From: Aquatica leii
Lineage: Eukaryota; Arthropoda; Insecta; Coleoptera; Lampyridae
Reading direction: 5' to 3'
NCBI GenBank assembly: GCA_035610365.1
Contig: CM069435.1
Coordinates: 66,399,389 to 66,463,388, forward strand
DNA length: 64,000 bases
In this document: positions 34,085-46,379 of the stretch, in pieces
Layout: each line of letters starts with the position of its first letter
Position numbering within the stretch: the stretch's first letter is position 1
The notes under the pieces: model-generated
The model's input: only the letters and a program-made list of their open reading frames with translations
What the model was told of the DNA's origin: nothing
Databases searched by the model: none
Made by a program: the position numbers and the translations under genes

Positions 34085-35737
34085 TTGCGTTATATGTTTA
34101 TTGTATTGATTATGATACATTTTATAATCTTAGAAATGTAACGAACAGTTTTTACAAATAATTTGTAAGTATTTGTTATTGACTCACATGTTAGTGTTAA
34201 ATAGAACGTAAGTTCAAACATACTACTATAATTTTCTTAGATATATAATTTTTTTCTTTTGTAAAAAGTCTTTGATATTTTTTGCGCACTTGTCAACATA
34301 ATACTCAAACTATTTTTAAGAGATTTTGAGGACACGTTAAATAAATAACGATTTGTTGACAGTGATTAACACAAAAGGTGAGTAAAGAATTGTGTAGGCT
34401 CACCAATGCCAAACGTCAAAATTCTATGTTTTTCCAGACTCTCGAGGCTTACTCCCACCTTTGAGAAGCCGCAAAGATTCAAAATTTAGTTTTGTCGGTA
34501 ATATTTTGTGTTCTCTTTGTCGTACACCATTTTTATCAGTTTTTCTTATATACTTTTGTATGTATGTAAATTATTTGAATCATTTTTACAGTTTAAGTCG
34601 TGTAGTGTGACCACACCAGTTTTTTTTTCAAAACCAGTCAATTTGATGTATTGTTAAACTGTATACTCAAACTGCACGCCAATCTTGTTATCAATCTTAA
34701 AATTTCTCCAAATTATCAAGCAACGCATCGAGACTGCTTGACGTTATTCTTGTTTGCACCTACATAATATTTTATATTATTGAGTTATAATGTTTATTAA
34801 CCTGTATTATTGCAGATACTTTTCGTACCATTTTTGAAGTTCTAAAGTATTGTTTCAGTGCCGGTGCTTTGGTACTAAAAATTTAAAATTCGAATTAATT
34901 GTAGCTGCTATGTGCAATCTCGAACTTTGAAAAGTATAATTCATAATTACATATGTATAAAAATTGTTTGTTTATAAATCAAATTTAGTTTAGTTTATTA
35001 TTTTTTTTATCAATTAAATTGAATAAATCGTCGTAGTTAAAATATTGTAAGTGATTTGCATATTAGAGGCGTTTCACTATGTCGTGAACTGTGACCTTGA
35101 GTCGAAAATCGGAATTAATAAACTAAAAAGTCAAAAATTTGACAAATCTATCTGAATTCCAAAAACGTTAGTCTATTTAAAAGCCACTAACATCAATAAA
35201 AATTAAAAATAATCAGATATTTATTTATCAAACAAAATTGAATTTACTTATAATAATACCTAAAGACCTATTAATAATAAATACAACGATAAAAGCAAAG
35301 ATAAGTTAGAAACAGTGGTTAGAAAGAATGTACCGGCGAATGTTTGTAAGACGGATAATAACAATATTTTGACATATAGAGACTACAGCGCCACAGTTCA
35401 CAAGATCCTGAAAGACGTCTAGTAGCTATTTGTTACACTAGGAAAATTAAGCTTCATTCATGTGTAATAATAGCTACGCTAATTAGTTAGTTAAATACTA
35501 TATGTAAGCGTTGTGACATACGTCATCTTGTGGTAAACGGTGCTACATGTGTAATACAACCAAATAACCATCTAAGAAACGATTATGTTGATTTGATAGT
35601 AGACTACCCACTATGTGATTAAAGTAAACGTTAAACTAAAGTCACGCTTTAACTTACTGATTGAAAAATATTCGATTAATTTTACACTTTAATTAACTTA
35701 GCAGACCGTTATTCAATTTACTATGGTAGAGTGGTAG
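34085..35737. other. AT-rich intergenic, nothing recognised
   Basis: About 1.65 kb with only short AT-driven frames. No repeat family or exon could be supported. Confidence 0.5.
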
Positions 35738-36169
35738 TCCGAGAGAGCATAGAAATCATCAAACACCCCAATAACTTCAATCGCGATCATGGTTTAGAGC
35801 TAACCCCTTTTTAGTTCCCGGTTATTAGTAATTTATCAAAAACACGCCTCCTAGCAACCGTAACCCAATCAGGGTCGAGCTTAACCACCCGTGACGATCC
35901 TCCTTCTTTATATATAAATCCTTCTTCTTATGTCACTTCTATGGAGTTTAGAATCTGGCTTGGTTCACAAGTTAGATTACCTAACTTTTGAGAAGTTTTT
36001 AATTAGATTTCGGATGCTGGTTTAAGTTTTTCGATTTACCTCACGCCTTGATGAAACCCCTAACGAAAGTGGGCGAAACGTTGGCAACTTCGGTTACAAC
36101 AATGAGACAGTCCAAACCCAGAAGACATTATTATCTTAGTATAGACTCCGGCTGTGAAAGCCTTCCCTA
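35738..36169 (+). mobile_element. Penelope-like element 3' end (copy 2)
   Basis: This fragment starts at TCCGAGAGAGCATAGAAATC and matches copy 1 (from about 4065) through the end of the coding region and the 3' tail, finishing near AAAGCCTTCCCTAA. It has one unit of the segment that is duplicated in copy 1. It is 5'-truncated and carries no functional domain. Confidence 0.75.
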
Positions 36170-36304
36170 ATAAATAAATTTTAACATAATGCAGTATAAG
36201 TATATCTAACAAACAACTCCTAAAAGTACATAAGAAAGCTAATTATTTAAGGATACAAATGTGATACAACCCTTGCTTTGGGATATCCTTATATAGAATT
36301 CTTT

Positions 36305-36965
36305 GAGATCTAGAAAACTTTGACGGAATTCTCACCAACACACGAATTATTTAGCAAAGGACGTTTTTCTGATGACGACGTTGATGCAATTTGGTCCTCA
36401 GTATCGCGTAGATTCACATTTGATGTATTTAAAATATCTCTATCCGTTACTGAACTGGTTAAAAAATCATCAGCCGTAAACACATTTCTATCAAATGGGT
36501 ATATGCCTAATTTTTTTGAGCTGAGATTTAACATTTGATGGAGTCGTAGACTGTTCAAATGCCACCTCTACGCAACTAGCTACATCATAAATTGATAATG
36601 GTTTCCCCGGATGATGCAAGAGCAATGAGTCTACAGCAGCATTGTAGTAAGCCTTGAATGAGAAAATCGCCGACGTATCAATAGCCGCAGCTTATAATTG
36701 CAATGTGGGGGTAGTGTGACTATTGTAAACCCGTTTTCTTTTGCAATGTTAAGAGTTTTTATACCCAAAGTGCCTTTCGTAATTATCAAATATTAGAACT
36801 ACCGGATTTTCTTTAGTAGATAAACTATATTGAATAAAGTGCTTCATTACAGATGGGAAGAGCTCTCCGTTCATCCATCCTGAAGGCATACAAGACCTAA
36901 TGTACCCGGTGATGCCCCATTCAACACAAATCTTTTGAGTACGATGCTGTTACCAACTTTTTTTA
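36305..36965 (-). mobile_element. pogo/Tigger-type DDE transposase relic
   Basis: On the minus strand I can read GYIRSCMPSGWMNGELFP-like sequence (36840-36910), LIFDNYERHFG (near 36770-36800; this part normally holds the second catalytic Asp and reads LLDNH.SH), then HPGKPLSIYDVA (about 36580-36620) and KKLGIYPFDRNVF with VTDRDIL (36430-36515). This is the order of the DDE_1 domain of pogo/Tigger (Tc1/mariner superfamily) and its C-terminus. Several frame changes separate the pieces. The N-terminal CENP-B-like DNA-binding half was not found and no TIRs were assigned, so it is a dead fragment. Confidence 0.7.
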
Positions 36966-38751
36966 AGCTAGTCCTGCTGGTAACAACCACGACACGACAC
37001 GATGTCCGTGAGCGGGTGTGATTAAAAAAGCTGTTACAAAAAAAAAACAAAAAGAGCTACTCCTAGCGTACTCGTAGAATCCTTGATTCGGAAATAACAA
37101 GAGCACGTATGAATCCACTATCAAAACTTGATGACCATGAGAGAACGTAATAAATTAGTTGTATATGTTCCAATAAACAAAATTTAATCTCAAATTATGC
37201 GTAAATAGTAAAATATAAAAAGAGACCATTGCCCTTCAGTCATACTTAAGAGGAATCCCCTTATTCAAACAGAAAAAAAGAAGTACATATTTACCAAGAC
37301 AAAACAAATTTAATTAAAATAATACAGTAGGTAAATGTACTAGCTAATTAGAAAAACGTCATACGCTAACAGTTAAAAATAAACCTTTGCTAAGCTGTCA
37401 TACTCTCGTGTAGTCTTACGAGATCCAACTTTTAGGAACGGCAAGCAATCCAAACCTGAAAATCATCCATTGCTTCGAGAATCTAGTGTTTATATAAATA
37501 GCTAACGATCTATATATGGTATCTTGCTAATAGTCAAATTGCTAAATGTTTACTATTTCTATCGATTAAAGACCAGATTCAACTCTTAAGTGAACCGTAC
37601 AGTGCTCAAATTCAAATCCATGATAACGCCCTTACGAGATAGCAGGATTGATAACTTAGCCGGGTTTTATTAATAAAAAAAAACGGCCGATAAATAGGTT
37701 TTTATTTTGTTAGAACAGTATGAGCTTTTCAAGAAATTGTATATGAAAGAGAAAGGGAAATAATACATCGCAAAACTATTAACATAAGATATAGCGACGA
37801 TACCGTGCTTTTAAGCAGAAGTATAGAACGTCATTACTAGCTATATAAATAAAGGTATCAGTTTGGTATCAGCAAAGCACATTAGAGCATTCAAGTGTAT
37901 ATATATTACCAAAAAAGCAGCAATAAACGAAACTAATGTTTATGAACAACCCCGTTAGAAATAATGAAGCATCAACTAAAAATTAACAATCTAAATACTG
38001 ATATAAAAATGAAAAACATTCCTCAAGTATAAATCCATAATTTGCAGCTACCAAAAACCAAACTTGGTTGGACATTAAAAGCAATAAGATTATTACTTTT
38101 AAAATGAAATAAACAAAAAATCCACATATCTTGGGTAAAAGAAAAAACAAATGAAAAAAGGTTTGGTCATATTCTAAGAATCGGAAAATGTCGTTTTTAC
38201 ACCATTTCAATTTGTTAACCACACACACATAGTCCAAACTCAACGAGTTTATACCTGTATTGTTTTAAAGCAGAACAGAAGCTATAATAAAATATAATTT
38301 AACTTTTACATTTTCTATCTTCAAAAGATATTCATATTTGTTTGATAACAAAGATACATTTTTTTAAAATTTTAGGTAAATCATTACTCAAACTGAAACT
38401 TTACTTTAGAAGTCGCATCTGCTAAAATGTTTATGGCTATCTTGGCAAGTAAAATCCTTTTACTAACATAAGATTTTGCATAAACAGCAAATTTGTTTTT
38501 ATATGCAGTACCCTTTTGTAATCAACATATTTAATTTAGGATGATTAACAACACTTAAGGTGAACTCAGTTCTCTATACTTCTAAACACGATTTGATCTC
38601 AATCAGTTAATACAAAATTTATATTTAAACCTGGTAATTACCTGCAAAGTGATAAAAAATATTAGATTAAAACAATCAAGTTAAAATTACTAATAAAAAG
38701 TATATTTATAACATAAGTCATAAAATTGATAAAAATTAAAAATTACTTAAG
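36966..38751. other. AT-rich intergenic, nothing recognised
   Basis: No motif-bearing frame. The 86-codon hydrophobic minus-strand frame at 37983-38243 has no splice or codon support. Confidence 0.5.
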
Positions 38752-39945
38752 CTAAAATTTGTCTTTCTTTTTCTTTTTTTTCTTCTTTGGAGAATCATTG
38801 TCTATTATTTCACTGTCTTTATGCAATTGTTTTAAAATACTACTACCTGGATCATTACTTACATCATCAATATAACTTTTATGTTTTTTCTTCTTTTTCT
38901 TTACATGCTCGGAATCCTCTAACTCCCCATTAATTAGATAGTTATCCTTTAAAGAATCATTTAATGTATCTAAGTTGTCAAACATTACTGTTGTTTGATT
39001 GTGTAAACTCTTTTCATGTTTCTCTTTATGCGACTTCTTTGATTTCTTTTTAGGTCTATGAATTTCAATTGAGTCATTTGATTCATCCCTAAACCTTATT
39101 TTAGATGAATTACTTTCATCATTATTAAAAGGCACATTATTAGATTTTTTCTTTTTTTCACTCTTTTCCCTTTTTGAATGTTTTTTAGGACTTTGTTCTT
39201 CAACTACTGTATTTTCGATAACTTCAGTTTCCCTTCTTTTTGAAGATTTCTTTTTCTTTTTCTTCTTTGAAGTGTACTCTTCATCATTGAGATTTTCTTC
39301 ATTATTAGTATTCAAACTAAAGCAAATTATTATAAGTGCATTTATAAGTACAAGTACTAATTTTTTACTAACATAAATTCACCCCTAATATACGGTAATC
39401 GAACATCCAATTTAAGAAATGTTATCTTAAATGATATTTCTTCTCCAATTTCTACTTTACTTCCAATCCAGTTGTTAACATCTTCCTCTTCTGGTTTTGG
39501 TATTGACGCATTGAACGTTTCATAAACCAAACATCCCACGTGATCCTCACTTTTTTTATTTACAACACCAGTTAATACTTTATCGATTTCAGGTTTAAAC
39601 AAAAAGAAATTTGCAGTTACATCGATATGTACAAAAAAACTATCGTCTACTATTGTACCATCACTAACAAGTTTAATGTTCTCATATCCCAGTAATATAC
39701 CTCTCAATCTGTAATCAGGTTATCTATAGTTATACAACTACACTGAAATATGCTTACTTTTTATCGTATTTCGCAATGCCTCGTCCTAAAAGGTCTTTAA
39801 TCGAACTATTAATGTTTGTTAAGTGGTACGGATGAAGAGCCAAATGATATTTCTCTTCTTGAAGTTTCACACACGAATTTTCATCATTTACTAAATTGCG
39901 TAAAAATGATTTATCAAAACTAATTATAGATTTTGCTTTTGTCAT
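38752..39945 (-). CDS. POLR1F: RNA polymerase I subunit RPA43 (POLR1F), three exons
   Basis: RPA43 is the Pol I stalk subunit that pairs with RPA14 and contacts the initiation factor Rrn3/TIF-IA in the nucleolus. Exons on the minus strand are 39758-39945, 39358-39708 and 38752-39316. The introns are 49 bases (donor GTAAGC, acceptor GATTACAG) and 41 bases (donor GTACTT, acceptor GCTTTAG). Phases match and give 367 residues (human is about 338). Visible motifs are the N-terminal HLALHPYHL, LRGILLGYENIKLV, the OB-fold region FFVHIDVTANFFLFKP, and the diagnostic VGCLVYETFNASIPKP. The last exon is a long Lys/Ser-rich tail with several poly-Lys runs, typical of the nucleolar C-terminus in animals. 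The 41-base intron uses a weak donor; the alternative GTAAAA donor breaks the frame. No disabling change was seen. Confidence 0.93.
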
Positions 39946-41855
39946 AATTTCAAAATAACGTGTTTGTATTTTTCATAGAAGTGCTTGTAAGTGAGGTTAT
40001 GTGTATGATTTACATTTGTGGTTATGTAAATTCCCATTGGTTAAATATGTTATTCAATAAATGTTTGTATACAGAGCCTTTCCAAATATAATAACATATA
40101 TTTTATAATTTCCTTAGTCTTCTCCACAATTATATATTTAATATTTGATTTAACAAATTAGTTAATAATAATAATTCATTAATGAACTATTTTAGCAATA
40201 TTATATAATAACATTGTTATAATATTTTCTTTGTTTACAATATACAAAGTAAATCGATTAAAACAATAAACATCAAAACTGAGTAAATTAAACAATAACT
40301 TTTTAATACAATTTTCTAAAAATGTAACAATTGTTTTAACCGTAGAATTTAATGTTTTCATAATTTCTTTTATTTATTTATTTTATTAATTATTTTTAAT
40401 ATTGCCAAACAAATATTATTAGAACTACTAGTAAAATGGTTATTTATATAAATTTAATTAAAACAAAGTATAATTACAAAACATTAATTTACTTTTGTTC
40501 TATTCAATACTGCCGTACTTTTTAAATCAAAGTATTTTTATAGTTTTATTTCATTATTTAATAAGTGTATGAATAAACACATTATATGAAGAAAATCAAA
40601 TGTCAGACATAAATAATAAACCAAGCGCTCTGTCTCAAAAACTATTCATAATAAATATTAAATTTTCTCTGGTTTGTTATAACAATAACTAAAATTTTTG
40701 TGTAATTCAAGTGGTATTGTTTTGTTTATTATTAGATGTCCATTATTTTTATTATCTTAAACCGTATTTCTTAAATAAATGTATAATGAACATTTTTGAT
40801 TGTACTTGATTGTATTTGACCATTCTTTAACGCCGAGAAAAATTTCATTTATTTATGGTTACTCACAATCATATGATAATAAGCTAACAACTACAGCTAG
40901 TGTAGTTAGGTTGCAATGCTGTGATTTTTACGAAAAAAATTACAAGTGCAATTACTGTAAATCTTTCGTTTTCATATTTTGTAATACTTGAAAAAGTGAC
41001 ATTTCTACTAAAAATAATACATAGAAACCAATAGAAACCAATACAAAATTAAAGAGGTTTTAATAGGAATTAATGGGATACATTGGAATCAATAGGTTTT
41101 GTAGTATGGTGTTTATAGGTTTTTATATGCAATTCCCAATAAACGGTATTTTAATTGGGTTGTACAAATTTTGTTGTTCCTTTATTAAGAAATATTTAAT
41201 CGGTAACTAATCATCACATTTGGACAGTTTTTAATGTTTTTTATAAGGAAATATTTAATAAGTATGGTTACGCACCAACTCGCACACTCGCACAGGCCAT
41301 ACCGACCAGTTACGATTAACGATTTAACTTACGAACATTACTTTTACTATTTTATGTTGTTTGAGCGATCAACCCGAATATATGTGATAGAACATTTATA
41401 TATTTTCATTTTGCATTTGGCAGGTAAGTAACTAATGATATTAATGTTTTAACTATCCATTCCAATTTTATCATTTCTCGATTTTGTTTTCTAACGTCAT
41501 AATTTGCTTGGTTAAACAAACAAGTAGAAAGTTAGTAAATCTGACTTTTTTAATTTTATTTATTTATAGAAAAGTACTCTTAGTATTTAGTTTATTGCAC
41601 AGATGGAGTACGTGAGTCGTCATGAACACAAATAATTCGAATATTGACCAGTCTAAGATAACCACGATAACATTTTGAAGCAATACGAAAAACACGTTTT
41701 CACCCGCAGATTTTTTAGTGTCATAATCACAAGGCTGCTTTTCTTTGACAACTATGATATCGTAGAAGTTTATATAAAAATGTTGACGCACGATTTATTG
41801 AATACAACGTCTCGAAATGCCAACAGTACCTGTTTGTTTTCAAACAGAGCTCCTG
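39946..41855. other. AT-rich intergenic upstream of POLR1F
   Basis: Presumably includes the POLR1F promoter directly above 39945; no specific element could be assigned. A CCCAATAAACGG word at about 41144, followed by ATTGGG, resembles the CCCA-type TIR ends elsewhere but has no clear partner. No gene is seen. Confidence 0.4.
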
Positions 41856-43750
41856 GGAGCTATAGCTATAGCAGTTTTAATTTACTAACTGTCTTAAAGT
41901 TTGGTTTTCGAGCTGGTTACCGCATTGATGATAAACTTTGATTCTTGACGTTTCGGTTCTTCGTGACCTTCAGAAAAACTTGTTTACTTTTGGGTTCGAG
42001 CATTTACAATAATTATTCGTTCATCTTCACTGGTCCGTGACGTTTTTGTTGACTAGGTCTCCAAATAAATGCTTCCAGGTAGAAGAAAACTTTATTCAAA
42101 ATTGAAATTGTTGCTATCCTTCTGGATCTCTATCGCTTCTCTGTAAATCCTTGACTAAAAGTGTCTTGATTTTGTCAAAGTCGATTGCATGCCCTGTACT
42201 CTAGATGTGTTCCGTTACCGCCAATCTTATGCTATTTTTTCTTCTGCCTGCTATGCGTTTGTCTAGCTTAGTGTTGATCTTCTTTTTGGTTTGTTCTGTG
42301 TATACTTTCTCACAGAAGCAGGAAAATTGTAGACTACGGGATCTTAAAATTTGTTTTTAAAATCTTTGGATTTTGGGAACAAGGTTAACATATTCTCTTT
42401 AGCATTGAAAACCACTTTCCCTTCATTTCTCTTAAGAAGTTTTTGTATTTTGTTCGTCTTTACATGTGTGGTAAAAATGTTATTTTGGTATCTTTTTGTT
42501 TTAGTCTCTCCGTCAGATATTTTTAGATCGCGTTGAAAGTGTCTCTTCTGTTGCATCTATTTTTTCAGTAAAACACTTTGTAGATGTTTTATTTCCTTTT
42601 CCACAAACTCTTGTCTACAGATCACTTTTTTTCCTCTTTACCAAGGTGTCCAGCACTACTAGTTTCTGCATCGGATAGTGGTGTGATTGCGCGTTTAAAT
42701 ACCTGTCCGTGTGTGTCGGTTTTTTGAAATGGTAAGATCTCGTTGTTTTCTACCTGCATGGCAAAGTCAATGTTTGGATATTAGTTGTTGAGGTGCACCA
42801 TAAACTCGCCTAGAGTTTTTTTGCCGTGCGGTCACATTAGTAAGATGTCGTCTACATGTTGGTACCAGTACTTTATTTCAGATTATTGGTTGTCACTGCT
42901 CTGTTTTTGAACTCTTCTATGTAAATGTTTGTTACTACTGGGGACAAAAGGAAACTCCATTGCTGCGCCGTCCGTCTGTTTGTAATATGATCTGTTGAAT
43001 GTAAACAGTGTAAACTAAGTGAAAAAACATATCAGGTCGGTCAACGTCTCACTCATGTCTTCTTCTTCTAAGTGTCGATGAATAAGTAGCTTCCTCTATT
43101 TTGCTGTTAGTAGATATTTTGATTGATACCTTCTTTTCTAATCTTTTGTTTAGGTTCTTTGTGATCTTCTCGTAGGCAAAGTCTTTTAAAAGAACGTTTA
43201 TTTTGGCAATGTAGTTTGCTGTATCTATGACTTTTATAACATTTCCATTGTCGACTTGAAAGACGGTGATTTCCTTATTTTTCTGTAGCAATTGTAAAGT
43301 TCTTTGTTCTTTTCTGCTTATGTTAAATTTCGGTGGTTTAGCTTTTTTAGTATGTTCGTTGTCTTGCTTCTTATTTCTTTTTTAAGATGCGCTAGGAGCG
43401 TTCTAATTGCGGTTTCAATGGCGCTGACGATGTTCTCTTCCAGAATAGTCTTTAGGGCTCTAAGACAAAGTTTATTCCTTTAGAGAGTGCTACCGTGGAT
43501 AACGTTCAGTGTGAGCGTAGAGAAGTTGATAGCGGTTCTGGTGGGTCTTGAATTTTGTGTCCTCTGAGTTTGAGCTGCGCCTAGATTGTCGAACATTTTT
43601 TTCTGTACTTTTTTCTGGTTACCTTGTTCATTGTGATTTTGTCTAATGTGTTCCAGATGTCGTGATTCGGGTTTGTAACGTTTTAAAAAATGTTGTAGTA
43701 CTTCTGTCGTTTCGTATAAAATGAAATGCATTTGGCGCAAGACGTGCACA
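41856..43750 (-). mobile_element. Penelope-like element, second family, degenerate
   Basis: On the minus strand, from high to low, an N-terminal piece (43480-43749) is followed by RT pieces. These include a part corresponding to the usual GAAMGSPLSP box (near 42950-42980) and a YQHVDDILLM catalytic motif (near 42835-42870). A linker follows (VKTNKIQKLLKRNEGKVVFN, 42400-42500). Remains of the GIY-YIG region close it, with the family tail REAIEIQKDSNNFNFE (near 42060-42130). Both RT and endonuclease were once present. Frames change often, so it is dead. It differs in sequence from the copies at 3.5, 35.7 and 60.2 kb. Confidence 0.7.
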
Positions 43751-44696
43751 GGTAAGGAAAAAAAGCACGCATTTTTTTAAATTTTCCGTGTGCAAATAGG
43801 GAAGTTGTGCAAATTTAGATTTATTACTGTTGAATTAATTTAACGTTATCTAGACGAATATCAGGCATGTACTTTCCGTATTTATGTTTTAATAATTCGA
43901 ATTACAAAACATAAGATTACCGTATTAAATTTATGGTTAACGCACACGGCTATTAATCGAATTTTGTTATTGCACTTTCGTAATGATGTTACAATGTTAC
44001 ATGGTTCATCGTACTGCATTTTGTTACTCACTTTTCGTTGTGACAATTTTTGTATTCATTGCAAAAAAGAATTACCGCAATTGTAAGAAAACCTATCGCA
44101 TTGGTTGTAATAGGAAAATTCCGTTTCATTGAGAAAACTATCGTTTGGTCTAGATATATAGATAGATACATATAGATGGTTAAAACTTTATGCATTATAA
44201 GTATGTATAAGAAAATTCTTAGGTCAATTGCCACATGGCGATTTTGTTTTAAGATTCCAAATAATTTTAGGACTTCGGATAATTTGTGAGTCTAATATAA
44301 AATTAAGATACCAAATATTTAATATCTACGATGATTTTGAGAGCCAGCAGAATTTAAGATTCTTGATAACCTTTGAGATATCGATAAGCGTGATGTACCT
44401 ACTTAGATCATCCATTATGATAACAGGTCAAGCTTAATGTAATAAACCATTAATAACACTAATCAGAAGAGTAAGCCTACTAGTTTATTCCACTGTCAAT
44501 TTAATCGTAACGGCAGAAAAGATTTGAACTGCAGTGTTCTCATACAATACAATATATTTGTTTACTTTTGATTTTTGTTGTATTAGTTTTATGTTTAACA
44601 TTATTGTAGAACTGATAAGTGGTAATCGACGTGTCAACAAATTTAGCATGTAGAATGATATAGTGAAGGAGACAAACAATTAACTTTGATAATGTA
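43751..44696. other. AT-rich spacer, nothing recognised
   Basis: Only short frames without motifs. Confidence 0.5.
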
Positions 44697-44698
44697 TA

Positions 44699-45358
44699 CA
44701 GGGTGTAACTGATATAACGCATAATCTCTTAATGACTTGTAGCTGTAATGATTTGAAGCATATTTCTATTATAAACATATAGTTTTTTCTTGACAGTTTT
44801 TGAAAAAATCCAATGTCAATTTTTAAGTACGTCCCGGGTTGAACCCATATACAAATAACGTGTGAACAGCACGTACCAACCGTATCTAAAAGTGTTAATG
44901 GTTGTTTTGCTAACGGTACAAGTTTTAATGCACTCACACAAAAACACACGTTATTTATACAAAAATAATAGCTGGTGTAGACAATGTAATTTTAATAACG
45001 AGTAATGACATTTGCATAATAGCGTTTTAAATTTAAAAAAAAATACTGCAGATTATGAACTTAATTTGATACTTAATGTTTTTTGCAACCTCATCAAACG
45101 ATAAAGAACTTATTATTACAAATAGCTTTTACACCGAACTTTGTTCCAGTAGTTACTATTTTCTAAGCTTGTAATTTTTTAAATCATGTTTTATTTTATT
45201 AATCATAAAACCAAACTGGTCCCTACTTAATATTTACTTGCTTATTATTTTAATAAAAATTGTACGAAAAAATTTTGACATGTTAGACCACATGTTCGTA
45301 AAGCAAATGTGTTCTAAATCATAAATAAAATATTATGCGTTATATCAGTTACACCCTG
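44699..45358. mobile_element. mariner-type MITE, 660 bases
   Basis: The terminal inverted repeat CAGGGTGTAACTGATATAAC, continuing as GCATAAT, is repeated in inverse at the right end (45332-45358). TA flanks both ends (44697-44698 and 45359-45360), the duplication typical of Tc1/mariner elements. The CAGGGTGT start is typical of mariner-like ends. There is no transposase frame, so it is non-autonomous. The TIRs match over 27 bases, suggesting modest age. Confidence 0.85.
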
Positions 45359-45360
45359 TA

Positions 45361-45893
45361 TATTATAAGAACGTAGATATAGAGGTTGTGTTAATTTAGT
45401 TATATGTGCACAATTAACGATTCTAAACTTACAGCGTTTTATTAATCAGTACAGTACTAGTTGTTAGTTACTTATATATGAATTTTTGTTTTACTGCTAC
45501 TTAATAGTAATCTATGAAAAAACGTGATTATAGTTTTATTTATTAAATAACTCAAATTTAATTAGTTTAAGGTCTGTTGTTCTGACAACTATATGAATAT
45601 TTGTGTAATAAATTTCATATCGTTTAGAGATTTGGTGTTTTCGTCTAAGACGGTATTGCCTAAATTTCTCTACTACATATTTAGCATAATTAAGTCGTTC
45701 GTTTCTATTTATAAATAAGCAACCCAAATTTATAGATAACCAAGTAGCGCCCTCTAAGATCTTTGATACTGTAGATTAATTCGAACCTCTTTTTTTCGAT
45801 TTTGAGTTAGTTAGACCTATAAATCTCTAGAGTTGGATGGTTGTATATTATAAGTACCGTTTTAATTTAATTTAGTTTTTTTATCCTGCTTAA
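45361..45893. other. AT-rich spacer
   Basis: A 63-codon minus-strand frame (45536-45727) is basic and shows no family motif or clear splice borders. Nothing else is seen. Confidence 0.4.
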
Positions 45894-46250
45894 TTATTTT
45901 TTGTATTGGCGAATTGGGCGGTCATTATAGGTTGTTGGGCAACGAAAAATGCACTCGCAAAAGTTGTTGTGCGGTTTAATTAAACACATAGCAGACACCA
46001 AAAGGAAGAGCATAAAATCGGCGGTAGTAAAACACTCGCAAACCATAGAGCACGTAATTAATTTGACGGAACCAATGCACTTGCTTGAGTCAGACATTTT
46101 CAGTCAAAAATCTAAAAACATGCGATATAAGTCTAGAAAATACAGCAAAGAGAAACGTGCAATTAGTATAAATACTCGAACCTAAAGGTAAACAAAACGG
46201 TTTCAGAAATCAGAAGCTAGCCCAAAAACCAAACTTCAAAATTGGTCACC
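45894..46250 (+). mobile_element. possible Penelope-like GIY-YIG C-terminal scrap
   Basis: The plus-strand reading LIKHIADTKRKSIKSAVVKH followed by SQTIEHVINL looks like the second half of the GIY-YIG region of Penelope-like elements (a pattern of KEHxxD...SAVAEHxxxxxHxIxF). The upstream YIG part is not clear, and it differs from the other copies in the window. Confidence 0.35.
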
Positions 46251-46379
46251 TGGGATAGAGTATCATCTACAGAAATTATTTTAACATTTTTTTGTACATT
46301 ATCCCTAACATTAAAAGCTTTTTTTTATTTTTGCATTTTGATCATGATACAATTTATTTTTATTAAATTCCTCTAAAGC

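Noticed and set aside
37983-38243. Hydrophobic 86-codon minus-strand frame, possibly a membrane protein
   Set aside because: AT-driven composition, no splice borders, no family resemblance.
45536-45727. Basic 63-codon minus-strand frame as a possible exon
   Set aside because: No acceptor with pyrimidine tract or donor could be assigned, and no homologue is recognised.
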